From Desulfobacteraceae bacterium (lineage in GTDB: Bacteria > Desulfobacterota > Desulfobacteria > Desulfobacterales > Desulfobacteraceae), in contig JAAEMK010001066.1 of the NCBI GenBank assembly GCA_024225635.1, forward strand, positions 1 through 42,012: a DNA stretch of 42,012 bases, read 5' to 3'. Numbering within the stretch: the stretch's first letter is position 1; every line of letters begins with the position of its first letter. Shown here piece after piece: positions 1 through 8,720 of this stretch. The translations under genes and the position numbers were made by a program. A model generated the notes under the pieces. That model worked only from the letters and a program-made list of their open reading frames with translations. It had not been told where the DNA came from and did not search any database.

Positions 1-1
1 C

Positions 2-73
2 CCTATTGATGCTCAGGGCAAAGAACCAGACTCTTCATGTGTACCCACTATTGACGAGGATGTAGCAGCTTAA
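2..73 (+). CDS. C-terminal tail of an unknown protein (partial)
   Basis: Frame 2 is open from the window edge and ends at TAA 71-73, giving 23 residues (PIDAQGKEPDSS..., ending DEDVAA). The acidic, polar end resembles an ordinary C-terminus, but nothing identifies the protein. The real gene, if any, lies outside the window. An open frame this short can occur by chance. Confidence 0.3.
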   Translation, partial: PIDAQGKEPDSSCVPTIDEDVAA

Positions 74-243
74 AATCTCTTTATTTGGATTTCAGGGGCC
101 AAATTGTGCCTAAAAAGTTCAAGTCGATTTAGACGCCCTAGTCCTGGACACTCTCTTGATTTATATGTTTTCTTGCATAAATTGTTATAGGATTACAGTA
201 AGCAGGGAACCCTTAGCTTGGCATTGGTTCTTGTCAAACAGGC

Positions 244-275
244 GTCTGTGTCGTTGAGGTGGTAACGACACAGAC
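244..275. repeat. Perfect 12-bp inverted repeat (hairpin)
   Basis: GTCTGTGTCGTT (244-255) and AACGACACAGAC (264-275) form a perfect 12-bp stem with an 8-nt loop. It lies about 80 bp past the stop of the minus-strand DUF2589 gene. There is no T-tract on either side, so it is not a textbook intrinsic terminator. It could be a stability hairpin for that transcript or a protein-binding site. Confidence 0.6.
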
Positions 276-355
276 CTACTGTCAAATTCATAATAAAAAA
301 ACGGCGTCAACGCAAGGGTCTCAGATTACTGCCGGAAATATTGCCCTAACGTCAT

Positions 356-1027
356 TTATCCTTCTGCTGGTGGTGTTTTGTCATCAAGTGTTTTAGTGGA
401 TTCCGTTTTTTGCTCGTCTTCTTTTTTCTCTTCTTTTACCTGGGCTTCAATAACTTCCTCAAAGATGCTCAGGATCTTTGCTAAACCGCCAGGCATTGTA
501 TCCTGTACGGCATGTACATCAACTTGCATTGTATAGGTCTGATCTGTCTCTTTATTCCTGTTATATACATTTTTGTCGGTTGTCGTCACATTTACCGACA
601 CCGGGCTCCAGATACTGTCAAATTTAACATTGCTGTTCTCAGTAAGAGTGTTTTCCTCGCTGGATTTCGTCATTGAATGTATTTTAGCGTTAAAAGTGAT
701 GCGCATGTCTTCGATACGAATAAATGGAATCGGCATCATTGTTAAAAGAGGGACTGCCAGCTGATGACTCTGGGATGTGCTGCTCCCTGCCGTGTTCGGG
801 ACTTGTCTGGAGTAGGCAAAAGTAACATTGTTCAGTTTTTTTATTTTTGTGCCATCTTGATCTTCATTCTTTGTTTCCGAAAAGCCCACTTTGTTGATGA
901 AATCCATAGTGACCAACGCAGCACTCGCTTGAGCGTTTACCGCCGCCGTCAAAGGTCCTCCGATGATTTTCGAAAAATCAATGGCGTTTAATGCCGCCAC
1001 ATCAGGGTTCGTGATAGGCTCAGGCAT
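356..1027 (-). CDS. DUF2589 family protein
   Basis: A 223-residue protein with the features I associate with DUF2589: an N-terminal 'IIGGPLTAAVNAQASAAL' segment followed by 'DFINKVGF', and a central 'VPLLTMMPIPFIRIEDMRITFNAKI' block (split here: VPLLTMMPIP, then FIRIEDMRITFNAKI). A Thr/Asn-rich beta region follows, then a Lys/Glu-rich, probably disordered tail from about residue 190. There is no signal peptide or membrane segment. The start is supported by AGGGAGG seven bases upstream of ATG 1027. The function of the family is unknown to me. The gene stands alone in an AT-rich stretch unlike the GC-rich remainder, which fits an accessory, possibly transferred gene. Family assignment is fairly sure; no role is claimed. 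Confidence 0.75.
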   Translation of the reverse strand: MPEPITNPDVAALNAIDFSKIIGGPLTAAVNAQASAALVTMDFINKVGFSETKNEDQDGTKIKKLNNVTFAYSRQVPNTAGSSTSQSHQLAVPLLTMMPIPFIRIEDMRITFNAKIHSMTKSSEENTLTENSNVKFDSIWSPVSVNVTTTDKNVYNRNKETDQTYTMQVDVHAVQDTMPGGLAKILSIFEEVIEAQVKEEKKEDEQKTESTKTLDDKTPPAEG

Positions 1028-1905
1028 TACTTACCTCCCTTTGTTTTAGTGTGTTTGTTTAGAAACAGCGTTTATTCCATAATTGTTCGGAATGAACGCA
1101 TAATACAAATAATTAAAACGGTTGAGAATGGTTTCGAGAAAAAGCAATGCTGTCGATGTTTTTGCTAAATATGACCAGATCTGAGATTGCAAGCCTTAAT
1201 GGTTGATTCTAAAGAAAATAAATAAAAAAATATGATTTGCAGAATTCTAATAATCCCTGCACATATTGAAAGCTAACTTCAATCGCAGAACGTGCTTTTG
1301 AACCCGGCATGATACAATTTGTATTGTGTCGCAAAAGTACCGTCCCTATTTTTGTAAGAATCTTTTTGTGGAATTGCTTCGTACTAGAGGTATAGATGTA
1401 AGCTTGTAATTTGTCAACGAAAATATCTGAAAAATGCGATTGGATTAAAATATAAACTCTGAAGGTTACGGACAAACCGGAATTAATACTGGTCCATCGT
1501 GGGAAGAGGAAAACGAAATAGAAGATTCACGAATTCTATCTGATTTGAATGAGGGCAGTTCCCTATCCCCGGGAACTTAACGCCGGAGAGACTAAAGCAT
1601 GTCTGGCTATGGGAGCGGGATTGGTCCTGCGGTCTTGATGATTTCTCGGTAATCGGTATCGTGACCGGAGATGCTTAGTGAGTATACCCGTCAGCCGGGG
1701 GGCGAAATCGGATTATCACAGGTGTTATTTTTCGGTTGTCATTTATACAGGAAAAGGCTAAAAGATACTCATGACCGCAATCTTCACAGCTGTCTTTGAA
1801 GGGGCGGCCAACCACTGCACAAATCAAATCTCATCGTTGTTCGGAACGGCAGGTTCGTAACCATTGACAGGTTGTGATTTTGGGATGGTAAACAGGACAG
1901 GATAA
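1028..1905. other. 878-bp AT-rich stretch without a supported gene
   Basis: Both strands were read. The longest open frame (minus, 1209-1475, 88 codons) has AT-driven composition, no convincing ribosome site and no recognisable motif. A plus-strand open stretch of about 40 codons ending at TAA near 1578 has no start codon after its preceding stop. I recognise no RNA gene or mobile-element end. It may hold decayed coding sequence and the promoters of the two flanking divergent genes (DUF2589 and the histidine kinase), but I cannot place them with confidence. Confidence 0.5.
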
Positions 1906-4104
1906 ATGGTGTTTAAGCAGAGTCTGAAACGGCTTTTGACCTCAAATTTCGTCATTGCGGCAATTTTGCCCATTGTTGTCCTGGGGATCGTCAGCCTGAA
2001 CATTTTAAACAAAAGCATTAAGGAGGAGGTGTTCAGCAAGAATCTCCTCCTTGCCAGGGCCGTTTCCGGGGAGGTTGAACGTTTTTTAACGGAGCCGGAA
2101 CGCATCCTGGTTCAGATCAGGGATATGATCGAAACGGAAAAGCTGATTTCCGTTGACAATGTAAACTCCTACCTTGCTTCGGTGCTTCGTCATTATCTGA
2201 CCTTTGAAATGATCCGGGTCCTGGATTCAAGGGGGCAGGTCAGCCATATCGCCCCTTTTGAACAGGAGCTTGTGGGCATCGACATGACCGGGCATCCGTT
2301 TTACAGGGCGGTCAAGCAGACAGGGCGGCCATTCTGGTCCCGTACCTTTATCTCCATTTATTCCGGGTATCCCACCCTTGCCCTTGCATTGCCATTCAGG
2401 AACGGTGTGCTGGTGGGATATCTCAACCTCAAGGCCCTCTCCTCCATCACCGACAGAATCACCATCGGGAATCACGGTTATGCCTCCATTGTGGATAAAA
2501 ACGGAACCTATATCGCCCATCCGGTCCGGGAGCGCGTGGTCCAGCAGGTGAACGTCAAACATCTTCGTGTCATCAAAGAGGGCCTTGCCGGGTTCAACGG
2601 TTCCATGGAGTTCTCCCACAAGGGGGAGCCCCAGATCGGGAGTGTCATCCGGATGACGGACACCGGCTGGGTGGTGGCTGTGTTTCAATATTCCAAAGAA
2701 GCGTTTGCTCCCCTGAGGAAGATCTGGGGCGTCATTGGCGTCGGGGCGGTCCTGGCAACGGCCCTGGCCGTTTTTCTGGCCGTTTTCAACATTCGGAAAG
2801 CGTTGAAACCCCTTTCCCTGTTCACGGAAAAGACAAAACGGGTCGCCCAGGGCGATTACAATTATGGGTTTGAGGATGAAGCCTACCTCGAGGTTCAGGC
2901 GGTGTCGGAAAATTTCAAGCAGATGATCCAGGCGGTCAGGAGCAGGGAGGAGGCGCTCATCAATGCCAGGAACTACACAAGGACCGTGTTTAATTCCCTC
3001 AGCTCCTTTCTCGTCAGTGTCGATGCCTTGGGAAACATAATGGAGTGGAATGCCGTCCCTGGGGACATGGGGGATATTGTACCGGTCGAGGGTAAAAGAA
3101 TAGACCGGTGTATGTCCCGGTTTTTTCCCGGGAATTTTGATATCGAGTCGGTGATACAGGCGGGGGGGGGCCGGCATTTTGAACGGATCAAGGTGGTTTC
3201 AGGGGATGAGATCCGTTTTTTTGAGATGGAGATCGTACCTTTTGCCGGAACCGGCATCAAAGGGGCCGTGGTCAGGATCGACCATGTGACGGAAAAGGTG
3301 AGGATGCACGAGATCATGACCCAGACCGAGAAGATGATGTCCGTGGGCGGGCTTGCCGCGGGCATGGCCCACGAGATCAACAATCCCCTTGCCGGCATCA
3401 TCCAGAGCATGCAGGTGATCCGGAACCGGATCGTCAGATCCATGCCGAAAAATGAGGAGGCGGCCGAAAAATGCGGCATCACCATGGATCAGGTCCGGCT
3501 CTACATGGAGATGCGCAACATCCCCTTTATGCTCAAATCCGTGGGGGAGGCGGGGCAGCGGGCCGCCAGAATCGTTGCGAACATGCTCTCGTTCTGCCGC
3601 AAGAGTGAGTCGAAAACCGAGCTCCATGACATGAAACAGCTGGTTGAGACCTGTGTGGAACTGGCCGGGAGCGACTACAGGCTCAGCGAGAAGTACGATT
3701 TCCGAAAGATCACCATTGTCCGGGAGTATGAAGAGGATATTCCCCAGGTTCCCTGTGACGGCATCAAGATGCAGCAGGTTTTTCTCAATTTGATCACCAA
3801 TGCGGCCCACGCAATGGCCCTTCAGACCGATCCTTCCAGGACAGGCACACTTACCCTTTGTATCAAAAATACAGGGAGCCATGTGGTGATCCAGGTGGCG
3901 GATAACGGTCCGGGAATGGATGAAGCCGTCAGAAAACGAGTCTTTGAACCGTTTTTCACCACCAAGGGAACAAAGACCGGCACCGGTCTCGGGTTATCCG
4001 TTGCTTACTTTATCGTTACCGACGACCATAACGGCCTTATGACCGTTGAGTCCACCCCGGGCAGGGGCAGCAGATTCATCGTGAGTCTTCCCCTGGCCGA
4101 TTAG
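1906..4104 (+). CDS. dCache-HAMP-PAS sensor histidine kinase
   Basis: A 732-residue membrane sensor kinase. A transmembrane helix lies at about 14-34, an extracytoplasmic dCache-like sensor at about 38-272 (motifs 'GYPTLALALPF', 'GYASIVDKNGTYIAHP'), and a second helix at about 274-297. HAMP spans about 298-345 and a PAS-like segment about 355-465. The HisKA H-box is 'AAGMAHEINNPLAG' with the phosphoacceptor His489. The HATPase_c domain has the N-box 'LNLITNAAHAM', 'DNGPGM', and 'GTGLGLSVA'. The kinase resembles NtrB-type family members. No receiver domain is fused, and the sigma54 activator just downstream also lacks one, so the cognate regulator is not evident here. The start at ATG 1906 has a purine-rich AGGACAGGA upstream. 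The ligand cannot be told from the sequence. Confidence 0.93.
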   Translation: MVFKQSLKRLLTSNFVIAAILPIVVLGIVSLNILNKSIKEEVFSKNLLLARAVSGEVERFLTEPERILVQIRDMIETEKLISVDNVNSYLASVLRHYLTFEMIRVLDSRGQVSHIAPFEQELVGIDMTGHPFYRAVKQTGRPFWSRTFISIYSGYPTLALALPFRNGVLVGYLNLKALSSITDRITIGNHGYASIVDKNGTYIAHPVRERVVQQVNVKHLRVIKEGLAGFNGSMEFSHKGEPQIGSVIRMTDTGWVVAVFQYSKEAFAPLRKIWGVIGVGAVLATALAVFLAVFNIRKALKPLSLFTEKTKRVAQGDYNYGFEDEAYLEVQAVSENFKQMIQAVRSREEALINARNYTRTVFNSLSSFLVSVDALGNIMEWNAVPGDMGDIVPVEGKRIDRCMSRFFPGNFDIESVIQAGGGRHFERIKVVSGDEIRFFEMEIVPFAGTGIKGAVVRIDHVTEKVRMHEIMTQTEKMMSVGGLAAGMAHEINNPLAGIIQSMQVIRNRIVRSMPKNEEAAEKCGITMDQVRLYMEMRNIPFMLKSVGEAGQRAARIVANMLSFCRKSESKTELHDMKQLVETCVELAGSDYRLSEKYDFRKITIVREYEEDIPQVPCDGIKMQQVFLNLITNAAHAMALQTDPSRTGTLTLCIKNTGSHVVIQVADNGPGMDEAVRKRVFEPFFTTKGTKTGTGLGLSVAYFIVTDDHNGLMTVESTPGRGSRFIVSLPLAD

Positions 4105-4215
4105 ATTTTTCCCGTCTATTTATCACTTCTTACAAAAAAAACAGGGTTCAGGTTTGACCCGGGACCGGGAACGGTATAGGATGGCCGCCCGGTTGAACAG
4201 GGGGAGACCTTTGCC

Positions 4216-4257
4216 ATGCTGAAAACAAAAACAAAAAAAACTTGGATTGAAAAGTAG
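4216..4257 (+). other. Short ORF with strong ribosome site overlapping the activator start
   Basis: ATG 4216 is preceded by GGGGGAG (4200-4206), the best ribosome site in this gap. It opens a 13-codon frame (MLKTKTKKTWIEK) that stops at TAG 4255-4257, right before ATG 4259 of the sigma54 activator. The frame contains a run of eight A (4233-4240). Losing one A would fuse this start in frame to the activator. It could therefore be a translationally coupled leader, the true start reached by slippage, or a homopolymer sequencing error. Confidence 0.4.
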
Positions 4258-6403
4258 AATGAAGACAGAGAGACAGGGAGCAGGAACCCTCCTTGACGGA
4301 AGAAAAGAGGGGATTGATTTTTTTGAAAAATCCACAATGGGCGTTGTCATTGTAAGTAAAGAGGGGAAAATCGTGGCCCTCAATCCCGCCTGTGCCAGGA
4401 TTTTTGGATATGAATCGCCTGAATATTGCCTTGGAATAGATCTCGCTGTTGACTGGTTTGTCAATCTCGATCCCGGGGAGCGTCGGGAGAGGGAGAATAT
4501 AGTCTTGGAAACCGGCCATCTTGAAAACAGTGAAAAGGAGTTCAGGAAAAAGGACGGATCGGTTTTTTATGCCCATGTGAACATCTTTCTGATCCGGCCC
4601 CGGGACAGCGGGGACTATTATTTTGAAGCCTATCTGGTGGACATCACCCGGCGCAAGCAGGTGGAGCAGGAACTTCATTGCCTTTTTGAAAATACGGGTA
4701 CGGCCACCTTTGTGGTGGAGGAAGACATGACCGTTTCAAAGGTGAACGGGCAGTTTACCGCCACATTCGGTTATTCAAGGAGCAGGGTCGAGGGACGGAT
4801 TAAGTGGCCCGAAATGATCCATCCCGATGATCGCGACAGGATGAAGGGCTACCACTGGGCCAGGAGATATTATCCGGGCAGGGCGCCCAGTGAATACGAG
4901 TGCCGGGTTCTTTCCAGGCAGGGTGTTGAGAAATTCATCCACATCAAGGTGGGGATGATTCCGAAAACCGGCAAGAGCGTTGTCTCGTACATGGATATCA
5001 CCTCCCTGAAAAATGACGCAAAAAAACTTGCCGAGAACGAGGCAAGGCTTGCCGGCCTGGTGGATGCCTTTAACGGGTTCATCTATGTCACCTCCAGTGA
5101 CTACACCATCGAGTCCATGAACAAGGCCCTGGTTGAAAGGACCGGGTACGACGGCAGGGGAGGGCATTGCTACAAGGTTATCCATGATCTTGACGCCCCC
5201 TGTTCCTGGTGCGCGAGCGACAGGGTGTTCCAGGGGGAATCCGTTGCCCAGGAAGTGAAGAGCCCGAAGGACGGCAGATGGTATTATTGTTTGAACAGCC
5301 CCGAGTTTAAGGATAACCGGGTGGTGCGCAAGCGGTCGACCATCATCGACATTACGGTGCGCAAGCGTGCGGAAGAGAAGCTTCTTGAAGAGAAGAGCCG
5401 GCTGGAAAAGGAGAATCGCCAGCTGAAAAACGTGATAAAGTCCAGGTCCCGGCTGGGCAACATCGTGGGAAAGAGTCCTGCCATGCAGAACGTGTACGGG
5501 TTTATTCCCATGGCCGGGGCAAGCCATGCCAGTGTCATCATCCACGGGGAGTCAGGAACGGGAAAGGAGCTTGTGGCAAGGGCAATCCACGACATGAGCC
5601 ATCGCCATGGGCACCCGTTTGTCACGGTCAACTGCGGGGCTATCCCTGAGCAGCTCATCGAGAGCGAGTTCTTTGGATACAGAAAAGGGGGGTTCAGCGG
5701 CGCGGACAGGGACCAGAAGGGGTTCCTGGATATGGCGGACAAGGGCACCCTGTTTTTGGACGAGGTCGGGGACATCGGGCTGAAGCTGCAGGTAAAGCTG
5801 TTGCGGGCCATCGAAGGAAGCGGCTATTTCCCGGTGGGGAGCAATCAGCTCATACGGCCGGACGTCCGGATCGTTGCCGCCACCAACAGGACTCTGCCCG
5901 ATTTGGTGGAAAAGGGGCTGATCCGGCCTGATTTTTATTTTCGCCTCAATGTGCTGCCCATCCATCTGCCTCCCTTGAGAGAGAAAAAAGAGGACATCCC
6001 CTTGCTTGTGGACTATTTTTACCGTGAAAAATTTGAATCTTTTCATTCTGACGGCGGATTCCCGGCGCGGTTGATGGACCGGCTCATGGCCTACCACTGG
6101 CCCGGAAATGTCCGGGAGCTCCAAAACGTCCTGCACCGTTACCTGACCCTTGGGGAGTTCGATATTTCCGGTGAACCGGGAATCGATATCCCAGTGAACC
6201 ATACGGGGGCGTCACCGGAGCCGTTGACCTGCAAGGTTGCTGAACAGCCCCTTGGTGAGGCCGTGGAGCAGTTTGAAAAAAAGCTGATCCTGAATGTGCT
6301 GGAGAGCACCCGCTGGCACCGGGCCAGGGCCGCTTCCATCCTGAAGATCAACCGCAGGACCCTGTTCAAGAAGATAAAAAAATATGGGCTTGATGGTGCC
6401 TGA
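4247..6403 (+). CDS. PAS-domain sigma54-dependent transcriptional activator
   Basis: An enhancer-binding protein of 718 residues if the TTG at 4247 is used, or 714 from ATG 4259. Neither start has a clear ribosome site. Three PAS-like modules cover about 22-135, 142-255 and 265-372. The third carries a Cys pattern (C308, C319, C322; 'PCSWC'). A short coiled coil spans about 373-402. The AAA+ domain follows: Walker A GESGTGKE (434-441), the sigma54-contact loop as GGFSGA (481-486; consensus GAFTGA), Walker B 'TLFLDEVGD' (501-509) and arginine-finger region 'RPDFYFRLNVL'. A Fis-type helix-turn-helix ends the protein (about 692-714). There is no receiver domain, so it probably senses a cytoplasmic or redox signal directly through PAS. 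It lies between a kinase and a chemoreceptor, whose expression it may control. Confidence 0.92.
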   Translation: MKSRMKTERQGAGTLLDGRKEGIDFFEKSTMGVVIVSKEGKIVALNPACARIFGYESPEYCLGIDLAVDWFVNLDPGERRERENIVLETGHLENSEKEFRKKDGSVFYAHVNIFLIRPRDSGDYYFEAYLVDITRRKQVEQELHCLFENTGTATFVVEEDMTVSKVNGQFTATFGYSRSRVEGRIKWPEMIHPDDRDRMKGYHWARRYYPGRAPSEYECRVLSRQGVEKFIHIKVGMIPKTGKSVVSYMDITSLKNDAKKLAENEARLAGLVDAFNGFIYVTSSDYTIESMNKALVERTGYDGRGGHCYKVIHDLDAPCSWCASDRVFQGESVAQEVKSPKDGRWYYCLNSPEFKDNRVVRKRSTIIDITVRKRAEEKLLEEKSRLEKENRQLKNVIKSRSRLGNIVGKSPAMQNVYGFIPMAGASHASVIIHGESGTGKELVARAIHDMSHRHGHPFVTVNCGAIPEQLIESEFFGYRKGGFSGADRDQKGFLDMADKGTLFLDEVGDIGLKLQVKLLRAIEGSGYFPVGSNQLIRPDVRIVAATNRTLPDLVEKGLIRPDFYFRLNVLPIHLPPLREKKEDIPLLVDYFYREKFESFHSDGGFPARLMDRLMAYHWPGNVRELQNVLHRYLTLGEFDISGEPGIDIPVNHTGASPEPLTCKVAEQPLGEAVEQFEKKLILNVLESTRWHRARAASILKINRRTLFKKIKKYGLDGA

Positions 6404-6405
6404 AT

Positions 6406-6423
6406 CGGGAATGATCGTTCCCG
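6406..6423 (+). terminator. Probable terminator after the sigma54 activator
   Basis: CGGGAA (6406-6411) pairs with TTCCCG (6418-6423) around a 6-nt loop. It starts three bases after the stop codon of the activator and is followed by the T-rich TTTATCCGTTTT. The stem is short, so termination may be partial. Confidence 0.55.
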
Positions 6424-6478
6424 TTTATCCGTTTTCTGAATGATTCCCATGGCTTGGATGTCTTTTTCCGAAGGTGAT

Positions 6479-6504
6479 GGGGGCGAACGTTCCCGTTCGG
6501 CCCC
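6479..6504 (+). terminator. Second GC-rich hairpin before the chemoreceptor gene
   Basis: CGAACG (6484-6489) pairs with CGTTCG (6494-6499). Beyond one G-G mismatch the stem continues for four more G-C pairs (GGGG with CCCC). About 20 nt downstream the sequence is T-rich (GTTGTTTTGATTTTT). It may be a back-up terminator or an untranslated-leader hairpin of the chemoreceptor transcript. Confidence 0.4.
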
Positions 6505-6572
6505 GCCGGGGGATTCTTCCGTTGTTTTGATTTTTCATGCTATTTCAACCGTTTATCCAAGGTTCGTTCCGG

Positions 6573-6588
6573 TGGCATGGCTTTTGAT
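6573..6588 (+). promoter_or_regulatory. Sigma54-like promoter, weak match
   Basis: TGGCATGGCTTTTGAT lies 55 bp upstream of the chemoreceptor start. It matches the sigma54 pattern (TGGCAC, N5, TTGCA/T) in spacing and in the -24 GG. It has GA instead of the nearly invariant GC at -12. It comes directly after a gene for a sigma54 activator, which is the only reason to list it. Confidence is low because the key base is wrong. Confidence 0.2.
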
Positions 6589-6643
6589 AGGTAACAGGCC
6601 ATGGCCCTCCGGGGCAAACTATTAGAAAAACGGAGAAAAGTAG

Positions 6644-8644
6644 ATGAAGAAGTTTCATTCCATTGGTTTCAAGCTTGTTGCAGGCGGTATCCTGGTTGTG
6701 ATGATTCCCTTGTTAATTGTGGGGACCATATCTACAACCAAATCCGCCAACGCTCTCATGGATATTTCCAAGGTGCGGGCCAGGGACACGGCCATGGACC
6801 TTGCACGCCTCACCCGGCATATCCTCGATGCCGACCTGACCCTGGTAAAGATCCTGGCAGCAAAGCACCAGGTTGTCCAGGCCGCCCTCCTCGAAAGCCG
6901 GGAAGATACGGAAGAATTATCCTATGCCATTGCCGACCTGCACGCCAACCTTGAAGAGACCCGCCGTCACATCAGCGATAATTACGAAGGTTTTTTTGTC
7001 ACCGATGCCAGGGGAAAGGTTTTCAGCGGGGTCAGGGCCAAGGGGATGGAATACGTCGATTTCAGCGTGGCCGGCCGGGATTATTTTAAAGAAGTGAAGG
7101 CCACGGGCGAGGCGGCCATGGGGGCCATGGAACGGTCCCGGAGCAGCCGCAACCTTGTCTGTGTGGCCGCAGCGCCCATCACTTCCCCCGGGGGAGCGTT
7201 CCTGGGAATCTTCGGCCTTGTGATCAAGGCCGATCATATCATATCGCTTGTTGCCGATCGAAAAATCGGCAACACCGGATATGGGTTTATGGTTGATGAA
7301 CAGGGGCTCATGGTGGCCCATCCAGCCCCAAAGTGCATCTTGTCCCTGAACATAAATAGTGTCAAGGGACAGGAGGTGTTTGCCAATAAAATGGTCAGCG
7401 GCGAGACAGGGGTTTGCGCCTACTCTTTCCAGGGTGATGAGAAAATATCGGGGTTCGCACCGGTTGAAAGAAATCACTGGTATGTGGCGGCAACCCAGGA
7501 TGCCGGTGAGTTCCTGGCCACGGCGCACGCCATTCGGAATTTCACCATTGGCATAGGACTCTGTTCCGTGGCGCTGACCGTTGTGCTGGTCTTCTTCATG
7601 GCCCGTGCCATGGTTAATCCCTTGAACGCTGCGGTCAAGGGGTTGAAGGATATCGCTGAAGGCGAAGGCGACCTTACCATGCGCCTTGGGGTGACCAGCC
7701 GGGATGAGATCGGTGAGCTTGCTTCCTGGTTCAACACCTTCCTTGAAAAGCTCCAGGCCATCATCCGGCAGATCAAGGACAATGCCGTCCATGTGGAGGA
7801 GTCTTCCACCGGGCTGTCGGCCATTGCCGTCCAGCTTTCCTCCGGGGCCGGCAACACGGCCACCCGCGCAAACGCCGTTGCCGCAGCCACAGAGGAAATG
7901 AGCGCAAGCGTAGCAACCGTTGCGGCGGCCATGGAACAGAGTTCGACCAACACGGCCATGGTGGCTTCGGCAGCCGAGGAGATGAACGCCACCATCACCG
8001 AGATTTCAAAAAACGCCGAACAGGCCAGGGCCATAACGGTGGAGGCGGTGGAGCGTTCCAGGGGCGCGTCGGACAGGATGTCGGAACTTGGACGGGCCGC
8101 CCTTGCCATCGGCAAGGTCACGGAAACCATCACCGATATCTCTGAGCAGACCAACCTCCTTGCCTTGAACGCCACCATCGAGGCGGCACGGGCAGGGGAG
8201 GCGGGCAAGGGGTTTGCCGTTGTGGCCAACGAGATCAAGGCCCTGGCAATGCAGACGGCCGAGGCCACCCTGGATATCAGGACCCAGATCGAGGGGGTTC
8301 AGAACTCCACCACCATCTCCGGTTCCGAGATCCGGGAGATTTCCGATGTGATCGACAAGGTCAACGAAATCGTTGCCACCATCGCTGCTGCGGTTGGAGA
8401 GCAGTCTTCGGTCACAAACGAGATTGCCGATAACATCGGCCAGGTCTCCCAGGGGGTCCAAGAGGTCAATCAGAATGTTGCCCAGTGTTCCCAGGTGGCG
8501 GATGAGATCTCCAGCGACATCACCCAGGTGGATTCCCAGGCCGAAGAGATCTCCAGCGGCAGCGGCCAGGTGAAATTGAGCGCGGAGGGGCTTAGCGCCA
8601 TGTCAATGGAACTCACCAAGTTAGTCGGCCGGTTTAAAGTGTAA
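6644..8644 (+). CDS. Methyl-accepting chemotaxis protein with dCache sensor
   Basis: A 666-residue chemoreceptor. Transmembrane helix 1 is at about 11-30, a periplasmic dCache-type domain at about 40-285 ('GYGFMVDEQGLMVAHP' is typical of the membrane-proximal module), and transmembrane helix 2 at about 300-320. HAMP covers about 322-375, followed by a long Ala/Ser/Glu-rich signalling coiled coil. The hairpin tip is the conserved 'EQTNLLALNATIEAARAGE' segment, near residue 510. There is no C-terminal CheR-docking pentapeptide (it ends LVGRFKV). GGAG lies eight bases before ATG 6644. The ligand is unknown; dCache domains commonly bind amino acids or other small organic molecules. No che genes are in the window, so it must signal to a chemotaxis array encoded elsewhere. 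Confidence 0.95.
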   Translation: MKKFHSIGFKLVAGGILVVMIPLLIVGTISTTKSANALMDISKVRARDTAMDLARLTRHILDADLTLVKILAAKHQVVQAALLESREDTEELSYAIADLHANLEETRRHISDNYEGFFVTDARGKVFSGVRAKGMEYVDFSVAGRDYFKEVKATGEAAMGAMERSRSSRNLVCVAAAPITSPGGAFLGIFGLVIKADHIISLVADRKIGNTGYGFMVDEQGLMVAHPAPKCILSLNINSVKGQEVFANKMVSGETGVCAYSFQGDEKISGFAPVERNHWYVAATQDAGEFLATAHAIRNFTIGIGLCSVALTVVLVFFMARAMVNPLNAAVKGLKDIAEGEGDLTMRLGVTSRDEIGELASWFNTFLEKLQAIIRQIKDNAVHVEESSTGLSAIAVQLSSGAGNTATRANAVAAATEEMSASVATVAAAMEQSSTNTAMVASAAEEMNATITEISKNAEQARAITVEAVERSRGASDRMSELGRAALAIGKVTETITDISEQTNLLALNATIEAARAGEAGKGFAVVANEIKALAMQTAEATLDIRTQIEGVQNSTTISGSEIREISDVIDKVNEIVATIAAAVGEQSSVTNEIADNIGQVSQGVQEVNQNVAQCSQVADEISSDITQVDSQAEEISSGSGQVKLSAEGLSAMSMELTKLVGRFKV

Positions 8645-8671
8645 GTCAGGACCATTGACTGATTGATTCAT

Positions 8672-8711
8672 CGGTTTCGGTCCCGTGCATTGCACGCCAG
8701 GGCCGAAACCG
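8672..8711. terminator. Bidirectional hairpin between convergent genes
   Basis: CGGTTTCGG (8672-8680) pairs perfectly with CCGAAACCG (8703-8711), with further pairing inside (TCC/GGG and GTGC/GCAC). It sits between the converging chemoreceptor and M20 peptidase genes, 10 bp from the peptidase stop. The T-tracts are poor, so it may act mainly as a 3'-end barrier for both transcripts. Confidence 0.65.
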
Positions 8712-8720
8712 GGGCTGCTT

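Noticed and set aside
1209-1475. 88-codon minus-strand open frame
   Set aside because: AT-rich composition, no ribosome site, no recognisable motif; likely chance in a low-GC region.
1449-1578. Plus-strand open stretch of about 40 codons ending in TAA
   Set aside because: No start codon after the preceding stop and no known motif; at best a gene remnant.
4116-4246. Sigma54 promoter upstream of the activator gene
   Set aside because: TGGCCG followed by TTGAA lacks the -12 GC and the correct spacing.
6440-6625. 61-codon plus-strand frame between the activator and the chemoreceptor
   Set aside because: It runs through two hairpins, has no ribosome site and no known domain.
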